Source of the DNA: Aquibium carbonis
Lineage (GTDB): Bacteria > Pseudomonadota > Alphaproteobacteria > Rhizobiales > Rhizobiaceae
Assembly: GCF_003970795.1 (NCBI RefSeq)
Contig: NZ_RWKW01000071.1
Coordinates: 1 to 64,000 of the forward strand
DNA: 64,000 nt
Direction: 5' to 3'
The notes under the pieces are model-generated. The model did not search any database, was not told the origin of the DNA, and was given only the letters and a program-made list of their open reading frames with translations. Each line of letters opens with the position of its first letter. Position 1 is the stretch's first letter. Both the position numbers and the translations under genes were made by a program. This document shows positions 1 through 10,432 of the stretch, piece after piece.

Positions 1-1
1 G

Positions 2-310
2 TTCCGCACGGAGGGGGCGCAACTGATTGACCGCGAAGCCGCGGCGTCCGAGGCCGTCGACGCGCTGGATCTGTTTGGTCGCGTCGAGGCCGCGAGCTAT
101 CCCGGCGGCGGCTGGCGGCACTCGGTGCGGGTCGGCGACGACATCTTGCTGATCGATGCCCCGCAGCCATGCGCGCAAGGTCGGGCGGTGCGCATCCGCA
201 TCCCCGCGCAGAACCTCTTCCTCTTCAATCCAGGCCGCGAACCGCGGCCGCAACCAGGTTTCCCGAACGGGGGTGGCGCCGCCCGCGTCCTGGAATCGTC
301 CGACGCATGA
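2..310 (+). CDS. ABC transporter ATP-binding protein, C-terminal fragment (TOBE domain)
   Basis: This is the last 102 residues of an ABC ATPase of the MalK/UgpC/PotA class; the nucleotide-binding domain lies left of the window. The visible part is a TOBE_2-like beta-barrel: residues such as WRHSVRVGDD and RAVRIRIPAQNLFLFNPG match the usual C-terminal substrate-sensing or regulatory domain of this class. It ends 25 bases before a solute-binding protein gene, followed by two permeases, so it should power that importer. The family is clear; the substrate cannot be read from this fragment. The upstream boundary is unknown because the gene is cut by the window edge. Confidence 0.8.
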   Translation, partial: FRTEGAQLIDREAAASEAVDALDLFGRVEAASYPGGGWRHSVRVGDDILLIDAPQPCAQGRAVRIRIPAQNLFLFNPGREPRPQPGFPNGGGAARVLESSDA

Positions 311-335
311 ACATCGTCCAACGGAGACACCGACC

Positions 336-1472
336 ATGAAGACATTCCTCCAGGCATCGCTGGTACTGGGCCTTTCGGCCGTGCCGGCCTCCGCAGCCGA
401 ACTGACGCTCATCACCGCAGGCGACCAGAACATGGTCGACTACGTCAACGAGTACCTCGCGCCTCTCTTCGAACAGCAGAACCCCGGCGCCACCGTCCGC
501 GCCGTCGGCACCGGCCCCGGTGACGCAGGGTCGCAGAAGATCGTCGAGCGCTTCGAGGCACAGAAGCAGGCCAACGTTCAGACCTGGGACACCGACGTGG
601 CCGTCGTGCACGAAAAGTTCGTCGGCCCGATGGTCGAAGCCGGCTATCTCGACAGCTACCGCGACCGCATCGCCACCGGTGGTCTCGTGACCCGTTCCAA
701 CGCCGACATGGCCCTGGGCGCGAACGTCAAGGGCTATGTCATGCCCATGTTCAACAGCCAGACCGCGCTGGCCTACAACCCGGCCCTGCTGCCGAACCCG
801 CCGAAGAGCTACGAGGAACTGGCCGAATGGGCCAAGGCCAACCCGAAGCAGTTCGGTTACAACGGCATCAAGGGCGGCGCTTCGGGCGTCAGCTTCGTGA
901 TGGGCTGGATCTATGCCTTCGGCGGCGGCGATGCCGACAAGCTGATGAACGGCCCCTTCGAGGAGGCCGAGACCACGAAGTGGGATGGCGCCTTCGACAG
1001 CCTGGCGGAATTCACCACCAATGCCACGCTGACGCCGGGCAATGCCGGGACGCTCGACCTGCTGTCGCGCGGCGAGATCGCCATCGGCCCCGTCTGGGTC
1101 GACATGTTCTACTCCTGGCAGGCCAACGGCCAGCTGCCGCCCGAGTTCAAGCTGGTGCTTCCCGCTCCCGGCATGCCCGGCCAGCCGATGCACTACGTGA
1201 TCCCGCAGAACGCGCCGAACAAGGAACTGGCCGAGAAGTTCGTCGAACTGGCAACCAGCGCCAAGGTCCAGGCCGAAGGCATCGTCACCCGCTTCAACTG
1301 GTATCCGGGCATCGACGCCCAGCATGTCCAGGCCGAACTCGACGAGGCGACCTGGAACAAGCTGTTCGTCGACGTCACGCCGGATGACCTCGCCGCCAAG
1401 GGGAAGCCCTTCCCGATCGCCCCCTACAACAAGGCGATCCTCGAGGCCTACGAGCGCCACGTCACCAACTGA
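336..1472 (+). CDS. ABC transporter extracellular solute-binding protein (family 1)
   Basis: This 378-residue periplasmic binding protein captures the substrate of the adjacent importer. The first 20 residues form a Sec signal peptide (hydrophobic core then ASA|AEL). The mature part starts with a typical type-1 lobe and contains motifs of the iron/polyamine/sugar-type binding proteins such as GYVMPMFNSQTALAYNP and the late segment AEKFVELATS. I chose the ATG at 336, which places the signal peptide at the N terminus; a longer in-frame reading from 156 would bury it. It lies between the ATPase fragment and two permease genes. The ligand is unknown: spermidine-, Fe(III)- or phosphonate-type ligands are all possible for this fold. 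Confidence 0.85.
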   Translation: MKTFLQASLVLGLSAVPASAAELTLITAGDQNMVDYVNEYLAPLFEQQNPGATVRAVGTGPGDAGSQKIVERFEAQKQANVQTWDTDVAVVHEKFVGPMVEAGYLDSYRDRIATGGLVTRSNADMALGANVKGYVMPMFNSQTALAYNPALLPNPPKSYEELAEWAKANPKQFGYNGIKGGASGVSFVMGWIYAFGGGDADKLMNGPFEEAETTKWDGAFDSLAEFTTNATLTPGNAGTLDLLSRGEIAIGPVWVDMFYSWQANGQLPPEFKLVLPAPGMPGQPMHYVIPQNAPNKELAEKFVELATSAKVQAEGIVTRFNWYPGIDAQHVQAELDEATWNKLFVDVTPDDLAAKGKPFPIAPYNKAILEAYERHVTN

Positions 1473-1546
1473 GCCCCGCTCACCGCAGGACCAGGGCCGC
1501 CCGCTTCGTGCGGGCGGCCAAGCCTTCACCCGATCCGGATCGAACG

Positions 1547-2368
1547 ATGCCGAAACGCCTTCTCGGACTGCTTCTCGTCCTGCCGGCCCTGACGGTGATC
1601 CTGCTGCTGTTCGTCGTGCCGCTCGCCACATCGGTCGTCGGCGCCTTCAAGGTGGATGACGGATACGGCCTCGGCAATTTCGTCAAATCCTTCGAACTCT
1701 ATACGTCCGACATCGTGTTCACGATCGTCATCGTCTCGCTGTCGACGGCGATCATCGGCATTCTGGCCATCGCCATCGGCGGCTATCTCGTCCTGGGCGA
1801 AAATCCTCGCGCGGTCGCGATCCTGCGCTGGCTCTATCGCTGGCCCCTCTTCATCCCCTTCATCGTGGTGGGCCAGATCCTGCGCACCTTTCTCGCCAAG
1901 AACGGCCTGATGAACAACGTCCTGATCGAGGCGGGCATCATCACGCCGCTGCAGGCCGTCAGCTTCCTCGACTGGCGTGGCATCGTCATCGCCTTCGTGT
2001 GGAAGCAGACGCCCTTCGTCGCCCTGCTGGTCTCGGGGGCGATGGCGTCGGTCGACCGCAGCACGATCGAGGCCGCCCGCAACCTCGGCGCCTCGCGCCT
2101 GCGCATCCTGATCGAGATCATCGTGCCCCAGGTGGCCACCACGCTCGTCGTCGGGCTGGTTCTGTCCTTCGTCACCATGATGTCGGTTCTGTCGGTGCCG
2201 CTCATGATCAACGCGCAATCCCCGACGATGATCACCGCCGACATCGCCTTCCGCATCAACGCCTATGGCGATTACGGCGTCGCCAATGCGCTGGGCATGA
2301 TCTCGCTCGTCGCCAGCGCCTGCGTCGGCTGGTTCTACCTGCGTCAGACCCTGAAGGAGCGGTCATGA
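1547..2368 (+). CDS. ABC transporter permease, first subunit
   Basis: This 273-residue inner-membrane protein is one half of the translocation pore for the importer encoded here. It has about six hydrophobic segments, beginning with a long leucine-rich helix at residues 5-35, and a clear EAA loop (IEAARNLGASRLR, about residues 174-186), which docks onto the ATPase. The ATG at 1547 is preferred over an in-frame start 13 codons earlier because it gives the normal short cytoplasmic N terminus. The stop overlaps the start of the next permease (ATGA), so the pair is translationally coupled. It is a PotB/CysT-like member of the binding-protein-dependent permease family. Confidence 0.85.
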   Translation: MPKRLLGLLLVLPALTVILLLFVVPLATSVVGAFKVDDGYGLGNFVKSFELYTSDIVFTIVIVSLSTAIIGILAIAIGGYLVLGENPRAVAILRWLYRWPLFIPFIVVGQILRTFLAKNGLMNNVLIEAGIITPLQAVSFLDWRGIVIAFVWKQTPFVALLVSGAMASVDRSTIEAARNLGASRLRILIEIIVPQVATTLVVGLVLSFVTMMSVLSVPLMINAQSPTMITADIAFRINAYGDYGVANALGMISLVASACVGWFYLRQTLKERS

Positions 2369-3225
2369 ACGTTCCAGCCCGTCGGCCCGCCGCCCCCGGC
2401 CTCGGCATTGGCATCGGCATCGGCATCGACCTGTGGTGGATCCCGCGCGCGATCGTGCTTGGCCTGCTGGCGTTCGCGATCTTCGGCCCGCTGACCAACC
2501 TGATCCTGTGGACCGTCGCCGAACGCTGGTACTTCCCGCACGCGATGCCGCTGGAATACGGCTTCAGCTACTGGGAACGCGTGTTCTCGCCGCGAGGCAC
2601 GGCGATGGAATCGCTGACCAACAGCGTCGTCGTGGCGTCCCTGACCGTCGTGGTGTCGATGACGCTGGCGGTGCCCGCGGGCTATGCCCTGGCGCGGCTG
2701 CAACTGCCGTTCCGGGCCCTGATCCTGCTTGCCTTTCTCGTGCCGCAGGCTTTTCCGAACCTGCCCGTCTACGTCAACATCGCGCGACTGTTCTATCAGC
2801 TCGGCCTCAACGGAACCGTCACCGGCGTGGTGCTGGTGCATGTCACGCATGGCCTCGTCTATGCCGTCTGGATCGCGACCGCCGCCTTTTCGGCCGTCGA
2901 TACCGAACTGGAGGAAGCCGCGCGGTCGGTCGGTGCGAGTGCTCTGCGCACCTTCAAGGACGTGACCCTGCCGCTTGCCGCGCCGGGCCTTCTGGCCAGC
3001 GCCATCTTCGTGTTCCTGGAGTCGCTCGACGAGTTCACCGGCAGCTATTTCGTCGGCGCGCCCGACGTGAACATGCTGCCGCTTCTCCTGTACACGGCAA
3101 GCGCGGGCGGCAACTACCAGATCGCCTCCATCACGGCGCTGTTGCTTCTCATCCCCTCGGTGGGCTTCATGCTGGTGGTGGAGCGATTCCTCAGATCGGA
3201 CGTGCTTTCGAAGGTCGGCCATTGA
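2365..3225 (+). CDS. ABC transporter permease, second subunit
   Basis: This 286-residue protein is the partner permease (PotC-like) of the preceding one. It has six predicted membrane segments and the EAA loop LEEAARSVGASALRTF at about residues 182-197. Its ATG overlaps the previous stop by four bases. Near the N terminus, residues 13-21 are an alternating Gly-Ile run coded by four copies of a GGCAT(C/T) hexamer, an unusual local repeat just before the first membrane helix. The last bases overlap the TTG start of the LacI regulator. The assignment to the importer rests on domain content and gene order. Confidence 0.85.
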   Translation: MNVPARRPAAPGLGIGIGIGIDLWWIPRAIVLGLLAFAIFGPLTNLILWTVAERWYFPHAMPLEYGFSYWERVFSPRGTAMESLTNSVVVASLTVVVSMTLAVPAGYALARLQLPFRALILLAFLVPQAFPNLPVYVNIARLFYQLGLNGTVTGVVLVHVTHGLVYAVWIATAAFSAVDTELEEAARSVGASALRTFKDVTLPLAAPGLLASAIFVFLESLDEFTGSYFVGAPDVNMLPLLLYTASAGGNYQIASITALLLLIPSVGFMLVVERFLRSDVLSKVGH

Positions 3226-4244
3226 AACGGGACCCGAAACAGGCGAGGCCCAGTTTCGTCAGCGCGCAACAGGTCGCGAAGCTGGCGGGAGTCTCGCGCT
3301 CGGCGGTTTCGCGCGCGTTCACGCCCGGCGCGAGCATCGCCCCCGAAACCCGCGACAAGGTCGGCAAGGCTGCGGCCGAGCTCGGCTACCAGGTCAACGA
3401 CCTCGCCCGCGGCCTGCTGGCGAACCGCAGCCGGCTGGTGGGCCTCGTCGTCACCAAGCCGGAGCTCGGCTTCCGCGCCCATCTCGTCGCGGCGCTGAGC
3501 CGCGCGCTCATCAAGCGCGGCAACGTCCCCTTCCTCATCAACACCGGCCATACCGAGGTCGAGATCCAGGCCGCCCAGACCGCGTTGTTCGGCTATCGCG
3601 CGGAGGCGACCATCATCCTGTCCGGCTCGCCGCCGGCATCCTTCTCCGAGCTCGCCCGCCAGAACGGGCAGCCACTGGTGATGCTCGGCCGCGCCGAACC
3701 GGACTGCGACCACGTGCGTATCGACAACAGCGGAGCGGCGGCCAGGGCGGCGGCCCTGTTCGTTGAACGGGGCCTCATGCGGCTGGGCCTGGCGGGATCC
3801 GAGACCGGGACGCCGAGCATCGTGGAGCGCGAGCGCGCCTTCATCGGCGAGGCGCAGCGGCTTGGGGCGACCGTGCAGACGGCGCGGGGTGGCGAGTCCG
3901 ACTATGCAGGGGGCCAGCAGGCTGCAGCCCTGCTGCTGGGCCAGATCGAAAGGCCGCAGGCCATCTTCTGCGTCAACGACCTGATCGCCCTGGGCCTCAT
4001 GGATGCCGCGCGGATCAGGTTCGATCTTCACGTGCCACGAGACCTGTCCGTCATCGGCTTCGACGACATTCCCGAAGCATCGTGGGACGCCTACCGGCTG
4101 ACGACGTTCCGGCAGGACCCGGACGAGATGGCCGCCCGCGCCATCGAGCAGCTCGACCGGCGGCTGGCGAAGCCGGACGCGGCTCCGTCGATCGTTCAGC
4201 TGGATCCGGTCCTGATCCTGCGCGACAGTCTTCGACACGCGTAG
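3222..4244 (+). CDS. LacI-family transcriptional regulator
   Basis: This 340-residue repressor has an N-terminal LacI helix-turn-helix (AQQVAKLAGVSRSAVSRAF, residues 15-33), a hinge (VNDLARGLLANRSRLVGLVV), and a periplasmic-binding-protein-like effector domain (residues 60-335). It probably senses the transported compound or a derivative and controls the importer operon, because its TTG start overlaps the permease stop (TTGA). The TTG is inferred: it is the only start in frame that gives a normal LacI N terminus and length. A 603-residue open frame that begins inside the permease is not a real fusion. The operator should lie upstream of the operon, outside this window. Confidence 0.85.
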   Translation: MKRDPKQARPSFVSAQQVAKLAGVSRSAVSRAFTPGASIAPETRDKVGKAAAELGYQVNDLARGLLANRSRLVGLVVTKPELGFRAHLVAALSRALIKRGNVPFLINTGHTEVEIQAAQTALFGYRAEATIILSGSPPASFSELARQNGQPLVMLGRAEPDCDHVRIDNSGAAARAAALFVERGLMRLGLAGSETGTPSIVERERAFIGEAQRLGATVQTARGGESDYAGGQQAAALLLGQIERPQAIFCVNDLIALGLMDAARIRFDLHVPRDLSVIGFDDIPEASWDAYRLTTFRQDPDEMAARAIEQLDRRLAKPDAAPSIVQLDPVLILRDSLRHA

Positions 4245-4312
4245 CCGCGCCCCCGCCCGGAATGGCCGGCGGACGCGGGACATCCCGGGATCGGACGCTG
4301 CTGTGCAAAGCG

Positions 4313-6021
<1,709 letters not shown>

Positions 6022-6022
<1 letters not shown>

Positions 6023-6894
6023 CACGAAGCAGCCCTTCGGATCCGCGCTCCGATCTCCGGATGTTCGGAAAACACCGGCAGCGGTGGGGTCCAGCGGCGC
6101 GCCGACGGCTTGAAGCCGAAGGCGAACGGGTCGCGGCCCGCCACCTGCCAGTTCACGGTCTCGCCCAGTTCCAGAAGCCCCATCGCCGCTGCGGGCTCGC
6201 CCTGCGTGGTGAAACTCTCGGTCAGCGACTGCTGGGTGAGATGCGTGATGCCGTCGACCGTCGTCACGGTGTTCCAGTGGACGTGGCCGGCCAGGCAGAC
6301 GACCGGGACGCGGGCCTGCGCCAGAGCTGCGCGGGCGCGCTCGGCCATCGGATAGGTCGAGACGGACGGATTGCGCTCGAAGTAGTAGTTGCCGGTCTGC
6401 GCATGGCCCGAGACCGGCACGTGGCTGACGACGAGCAGAGGCCTGTCGGCGGCCTGCGCGGTGCGCGACAGCCACAGCAGATCCTCCTCCCGCAGCACGA
6501 AGCCATGACGGTCCGCGTCGCGATGGATCTTCGCGTCAGCCCGCCACAGCGCGATGCGCCAGCCGCCGAGGTCGAGCGTCATCGACTTCATCGGCTGGCC
6601 GAGGATGGTCTCGTTGTCGGAGACCTCGAGGTGATCGCGGTCGTGATTGCCGTTGAAATGGTGGATCGGAGCGGCGACCTGGCGAAACGCCTCGCCGACG
6701 TCCTTCTGGAGGGCGAGATCGGTCTCGCGGTTCTCGTCGGAAATGCGGTCGCCGAGGTCGAGCACGATATCGGGACGGGCCTCGCTGGTGAAGCGCGCGA
6801 ACTCTTCCATCAGGGCGATCGCGGTGTCGCCGCGCTTGGTGGCGGAGGGCTTTCCGTGATGGATGTCGGCAACGACGCAGATGCGGACGGACAT
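6022..6894 (-). CDS. Calcineurin-like metallophosphoesterase
   Basis: This 290-residue enzyme has the full set of metal ligands of the calcineurin-like superfamily: D10-x-H12, GDR around residue 48, GNHD at 82-85, a histidine in SHVP (about 158) and GHVH at 203-206. It has no signal peptide, so it probably acts in the cytoplasm. It sits between the binding protein and the ATPase of an oligopeptide-type importer, overlapping the ATPase start by four bases. That context suggests it cleaves an imported phosphodiester or phosphomonoester; the substrate is inferred, not shown. The nearest described relatives by motif are GpdQ/CpdA-like phosphodiesterases. Confidence 0.88.
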
Positions 6895-6972
6895 GGATTC
6901 GATTCCCGTTTCAGGCTGGTTTCAGGCTGGAGACGCCGCCGGCACGGGGCCGGCGGCGTGCGCAAGCAGGCG

Positions 6973-8526
6973 TCAGTTCGAGGCGAAGGAGATCGAACCG
7001 GCGCGGAAGTCGAGAACGTAGGGGATGTGGCCGGGCTTCGGCGCCCAGTTGACGTTCTTGTTCATCGCCCAGGACTCGAACGGACGGTAGAGCGGCAGCA
7101 GCGGCGGATCCTGGCTGATGCGCTCCATCAGCTCGGCATAGGCGGCCTTGCGCGCCTCGACGTCCTTGGAGAAGCGGAAACGCTCCCAGCTTTCGGCATA
7201 GGCTTCGTCGGTGTTGAAGCGGCCTTCCGATTCCGACGGGCCCTTGGGCGCCCACATGACGCCGAACGAACCGAAGGGATCGGCGAAGTACATCGGGTTC
7301 GACCAGTTGCGGGCCATCATGTCGGCATCGCCGCCGGTCCACTTGTCGACCACGTTGACCTTGCCGTTGATGCCGACTTCCTTCCACATCTCCACGATCG
7401 CCTGGGCGGCGAGGAGACCGTTGGTGTAGTAGGTCGGGAAGCTCGTGTAGACGATTTCCTCGCCCTTGTAGCCGGCCTCCTGGAGCAGCTGCCTGGCCTT
7501 CTCCGGATCGTACTCGAAGGTCTTGAGCCCGGGCATGTAGAGGTCACCGAACTCTTCCATCGTGTGGGTCGACGGAACGACGGCCTTGCCGAGCCACAGC
7601 GCCTCGTTGAGCGTGTCGCGGTCGACCGCGAGGCTCATGGCCTGGCGGATGCGCGGATCCTTCAGCACCGGATGGTTCGCGTTCATGATCATGACGTGGA
7701 ACAGCGCGGTGGCCGAGCCCGCCGCCTTGAGCGCCGGATCGGCCTCGATCAGGGCCAGCTGGTCGGGTGCGATGTTGGTCACGAGATCGGCTTCGCCGGT
7801 CTTCAGCGCGGTGATGCGCGAGGCGGTTTCCGGCATGTGACGGACCGTCACCTTGTCCAGCGGCGCCTTCTCGCCCCAGAAATCGTCGAAGCGTTCCCAG
7901 ACCAGCGTTTCGCCGGGAACGAGCTGGGTGATGGCATAGGGACCGGTCCCGACGGGCTTGAGCGAGAAGGCCTCGAAGTCGTCGTTCTCGGCAACCTTGG
8001 GATCACCCGTCAGGCCCTTGGTGTAGTCCTCGGGAATGATCATGACCTGCTGCAGGTTGAGCAGCGTCTCCCACAGCGGCTCCTCGCGCTTGGCGTGGAT
8101 GCGAACGGTGTAGTCGTCGACCTTCTCGGCCTTCTCGAAATTGGCGAGACGGTCGCGCGAGCGGACCTGATAGGGCGGGAACGTCGCCTGGTACATGCGG
8201 TTGAGCGAGAACACCACGTCGTCGGCGGTCATGTCCTCGCCATTGTGGAACTTCACGTCCTGACGCAGCTTCAGCTCCATCACCGTCGGCTCGACCAGCG
8301 TCCACTCGGTGGCGAGGCTGGGGCGGAACTCGCCCTGCAGCTTGTCGTAGTTCTTTTCGACCAGCGTATCGAATGTGTTGTAGTAGAACTGCGAGCCGAC
8401 GTTCGAATGATCGCGGCCCGGATCGACATAGCCGGTCACGTTGGCCGCGCCGACGGTCAGTTCGACGGCGAATGCGGAGCCCGCGAGTACGGTTGCGATC
8501 GCGGTCGTCGCAAGGAACCTAGTCAT
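6973..8526 (-). CDS. Oligopeptide-type ABC transporter solute-binding protein (SBP_bac_5)
   Basis: This 517-residue periplasmic protein begins with a 20-residue signal peptide (LATTAIATVLAGSAFA) and has the features of family-5 binding proteins: WTLVEPTVMELKLRQDVKFHNGE, a VVFSLNRMYQ segment, DPRIRQAMSLAVDR and a C-terminal PLLPLYRPFE. The ATG at 8526 is preceded by AGGAGG six bases upstream. Members of this family bind peptides, nickel, sugars, glycerophosphoryl compounds or antibiotics, so the ligand is open. The two phosphoesterases in the same operon make a phosphorylated ligand plausible. An 80-base gap separates it from the upstream permease, the largest inside the operon. Confidence 0.88.
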   Translation of the reverse strand: MTRFLATTAIATVLAGSAFAVELTVGAANVTGYVDPGRDHSNVGSQFYYNTFDTLVEKNYDKLQGEFRPSLATEWTLVEPTVMELKLRQDVKFHNGEDMTADDVVFSLNRMYQATFPPYQVRSRDRLANFEKAEKVDDYTVRIHAKREEPLWETLLNLQQVMIIPEDYTKGLTGDPKVAENDDFEAFSLKPVGTGPYAITQLVPGETLVWERFDDFWGEKAPLDKVTVRHMPETASRITALKTGEADLVTNIAPDQLALIEADPALKAAGSATALFHVMIMNANHPVLKDPRIRQAMSLAVDRDTLNEALWLGKAVVPSTHTMEEFGDLYMPGLKTFEYDPEKARQLLQEAGYKGEEIVYTSFPTYYTNGLLAAQAIVEMWKEVGINGKVNVVDKWTGGDADMMARNWSNPMYFADPFGSFGVMWAPKGPSESEGRFNTDEAYAESWERFRFSKDVEARKAAYAELMERISQDPPLLPLYRPFESWAMNKNVNWAPKPGHIPYVLDFRAGSISFASN

Positions 8527-8606
8527 GTCATGCCTCCTGAAAGGGCGGTTGGGTTTGGGATCGGCGGGCCTCGGACGGCCTCTTCTTGTTGAATGCGAGG
8601 CGAGTC

Positions 8607-9506
8607 TCATCTGTCCCTCAGCCGCACGTCGGCGCGGTCGCGCAGCCAGTCGCCGAGGATCTGCACGGCGAAGGTGACGAGGAGGATCATCATGGCGGGA
8701 ACGATCACGATCCACGGCGCGGTCGGCAGGTAGTCGCGACCGATGCCGACCATGGAGCCGAGCGTGGCCGTGGGTGGCTGCACGCCCATGCCGAGGAAGG
8801 ACAGCGTCGATTCCAGCAGCACGATGTTGGAGATCGACAGGGTGAACTGGACGACGAGCGGCGACACGGCGTTGGGCAGCACGTGCCGGAAGGCGATCCG
8901 GCCGCCGGAGGCCCCGGCCGCGCGCGCCGCCTCGATGAAGGGCATCGCCATCAGCCGGCGGACCTCGCCGCGGACGATGCGGGCATATTGCTCCCAGCCG
9001 TAGAGGCCGAGCACCAGCACCATGACCTCGATCGAGGAACCGAAGATCGCAAGCGTCAGCAGCGCGATCAGGGTGAAGGGGATGGCGATCTGGGCATCGA
9101 CCGCGCCCATGACGACATCGTCGACGATGCCGCCGGCGATGCCGGAGACGAGCCCGAGCGTGCCGCCGAGCAGGAGGCCGATGGTCGCGCCGAGCGCCGC
9201 CAGGATCAGCGTCAGCTGCAGGCCGTGCAGCGAGCGCGACAGCACGTCGCGGCCGAGTTCGTCGGTGCCGAGCAGGTAGCCGTCCTTGAAGCGCTCGAAG
9301 CCGATCGGCGGGCGCAGCCGCGAGATCAGGCTCTGCGCCGTCGGCTCGTGCGGCGCGATGAAGGGCGCGAAAGCGGCCACGATGAGCAGCAGGACCGCGA
9401 CGCAGATGGCCGCGCGCTGAACGCCGTTCGCGTCGCCCCAGATCCGCGCGGCATGGGCCAGAAGCGCGGGCCGCGCGGAGGTATTCCCGACGACGGCTTC
9501 GGCCAT
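8607..9506 (-). CDS. Oligopeptide-type ABC transporter permease (DppC/OppC family)
   Basis: This 299-residue inner-membrane protein has the OppC-type N-terminal helix followed by a periplasmic stretch (APHEPTAQSL), the hallmark LLGTDELGRDVLSRSLHG, and the EAA-like loop FIEAARAAGASGGRIAFRH. It forms the pore with the DppB-type permease, whose stop overlaps this ATG by four bases. The start at 9506 is chosen for that coupling and for the normal OppC length. It ends with the usual family tail (ILGDWLRDRADVRLRDR). Function as importer subunit follows from the family and operon. Confidence 0.9.
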   Translation of the reverse strand: MAEAVVGNTSARPALLAHAARIWGDANGVQRAAICVAVLLLIVAAFAPFIAPHEPTAQSLISRLRPPIGFERFKDGYLLGTDELGRDVLSRSLHGLQLTLILAALGATIGLLLGGTLGLVSGIAGGIVDDVVMGAVDAQIAIPFTLIALLTLAIFGSSIEVMVLVLGLYGWEQYARIVRGEVRRLMAMPFIEAARAAGASGGRIAFRHVLPNAVSPLVVQFTLSISNIVLLESTLSFLGMGVQPPTATLGSMVGIGRDYLPTAPWIVIVPAMMILLVTFAVQILGDWLRDRADVRLRDR

Positions 9507-10432
9507 CACGCCCTCCCCAGACGGATGCGGGGATCGGCATAGGCATAGGCTATGTCGATCACCCCGTTGACGATGATGACCGCGAAGGCGACGGCGAGCA
9601 CGGCGAACTGCAGCACCGGGAAGTCGCGCAGGATCGCCGCGTTGACGAGCAGTGCGCCGATGCCGGGCCAGGCGAAGATCGCCTCCACGACGACGTTGCC
9701 GGCAGCGGCCAAGCCCGCGATCTGGAGCCCCAGCACCGACAGGATGGTGATGGAGGCATTCGAAAAGCCGTGCTTCAGGATGACGACGGCTTCGGACAGC
9801 CCTTTCGCGCGCGCGGTGCGCATGAAGTCCTGGCTCAGCACGTCGAGCATGGCATTGCGGGTGAAGCGGGTCAGCGCCGCGATCAGCGCGCCCGACAGCG
9901 TGATGGTCGGCATGATGAAGTGCCAGGGCGTCGAATTGCCCACCACCGGCAGCCAGTTCAGCGTGAAGGCGAAGACCAGCACCATGAACACGGCCAGCAC
10001 GAAGTTGGGCACCGCGTAGCCGATGAAGGCGACCGTCATCACCGCGCTGCCGATCCAACTCTTGCGATGGATCGCGGCGAGAATGCCGAGCGGAATGGCG
10101 ACGAGGATGGTGAGCGCGATGCCCGACAGCAGGAGCTGCAACGACGGCCAGACGCGCTCGGCGACGATGTCGGCGACCGGGCGGCGCTCGACGAAGGAGA
10201 GGCCGAACTGACCATCCACGAAGGAGCCGAGAAAGCGGACGTACTGCTCCCAGATTGACGCGTCGAGGCCATAGTAGCGGGTCAGAAGCTCGCGGTCTTC
10301 CTGGGTGATCCCCTGACCCACGACGTAGTTGATCGGATCGCCGGAAAGGCGCGTTGCGAAGAACACCAGCGTCACGATCACGAAGAGCGTGATGATCATC
10401 TTGGCCAGCGTGCGGGCGATGTGGCGAACCAT
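9506..10432 (-). CDS. Oligopeptide-type ABC transporter permease (DppB/OppB family)
   Basis: This 308-residue permease begins with the typical OppB N terminus (a first helix ITLFVIVTLVFFATRLSGDP) and has the family's DFMRTARAKGLSEAVVILKHG coupling loop. It pairs with the following DppC-type protein. The ATG at 10432 overlaps the stop of the HAD phosphatase gene, tying the phosphatase and the permease into one translational unit. The start is also consistent with the length of the family. Longer open reading to 11374 is an accident of high GC content. Confidence 0.9.
   Translation of the reverse strand: MVRHIARTLAKMIITLFVIVTLVFFATRLSGDPINYVVGQGITQEDRELLTRYYGLDASIWEQYVRFLGSFVDGQFGLSFVERRPVADIVAERVWPSLQLLLSGIALTILVAIPLGILAAIHRKSWIGSAVMTVAFIGYAVPNFVLAVFMVLVFAFTLNWLPVVGNSTPWHFIMPTITLSGALIAALTRFTRNAMLDVLSQDFMRTARAKGLSEAVVILKHGFSNASITILSVLGLQIAGLAAAGNVVVEAIFAWPGIGALLVNAAILRDFPVLQFAVLAVAFAVIIVNGVIDIAYAYADPRIRLGRA

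Noticed and set aside
2433-4244. Apparent fusion of permease sequence to the LacI regulator (603 residues)
   Set aside because: The first 263 residues are in a different frame from the true permease and carry no permease features; the regulator starts at TTG 3222.
6061-8592. An 843-residue open frame opposite the metallophosphoesterase and binding protein
   Set aside because: It has no recognisable domain and an Arg/His/Gly composition typical of antisense frames; the minus-strand genes have clear motifs.
6973-9546. Apparent 857-residue extension of the binding protein
   Set aside because: The signal peptide and an AGGAGG site fix the start at 8526; the extension overlaps the true permease in another frame.
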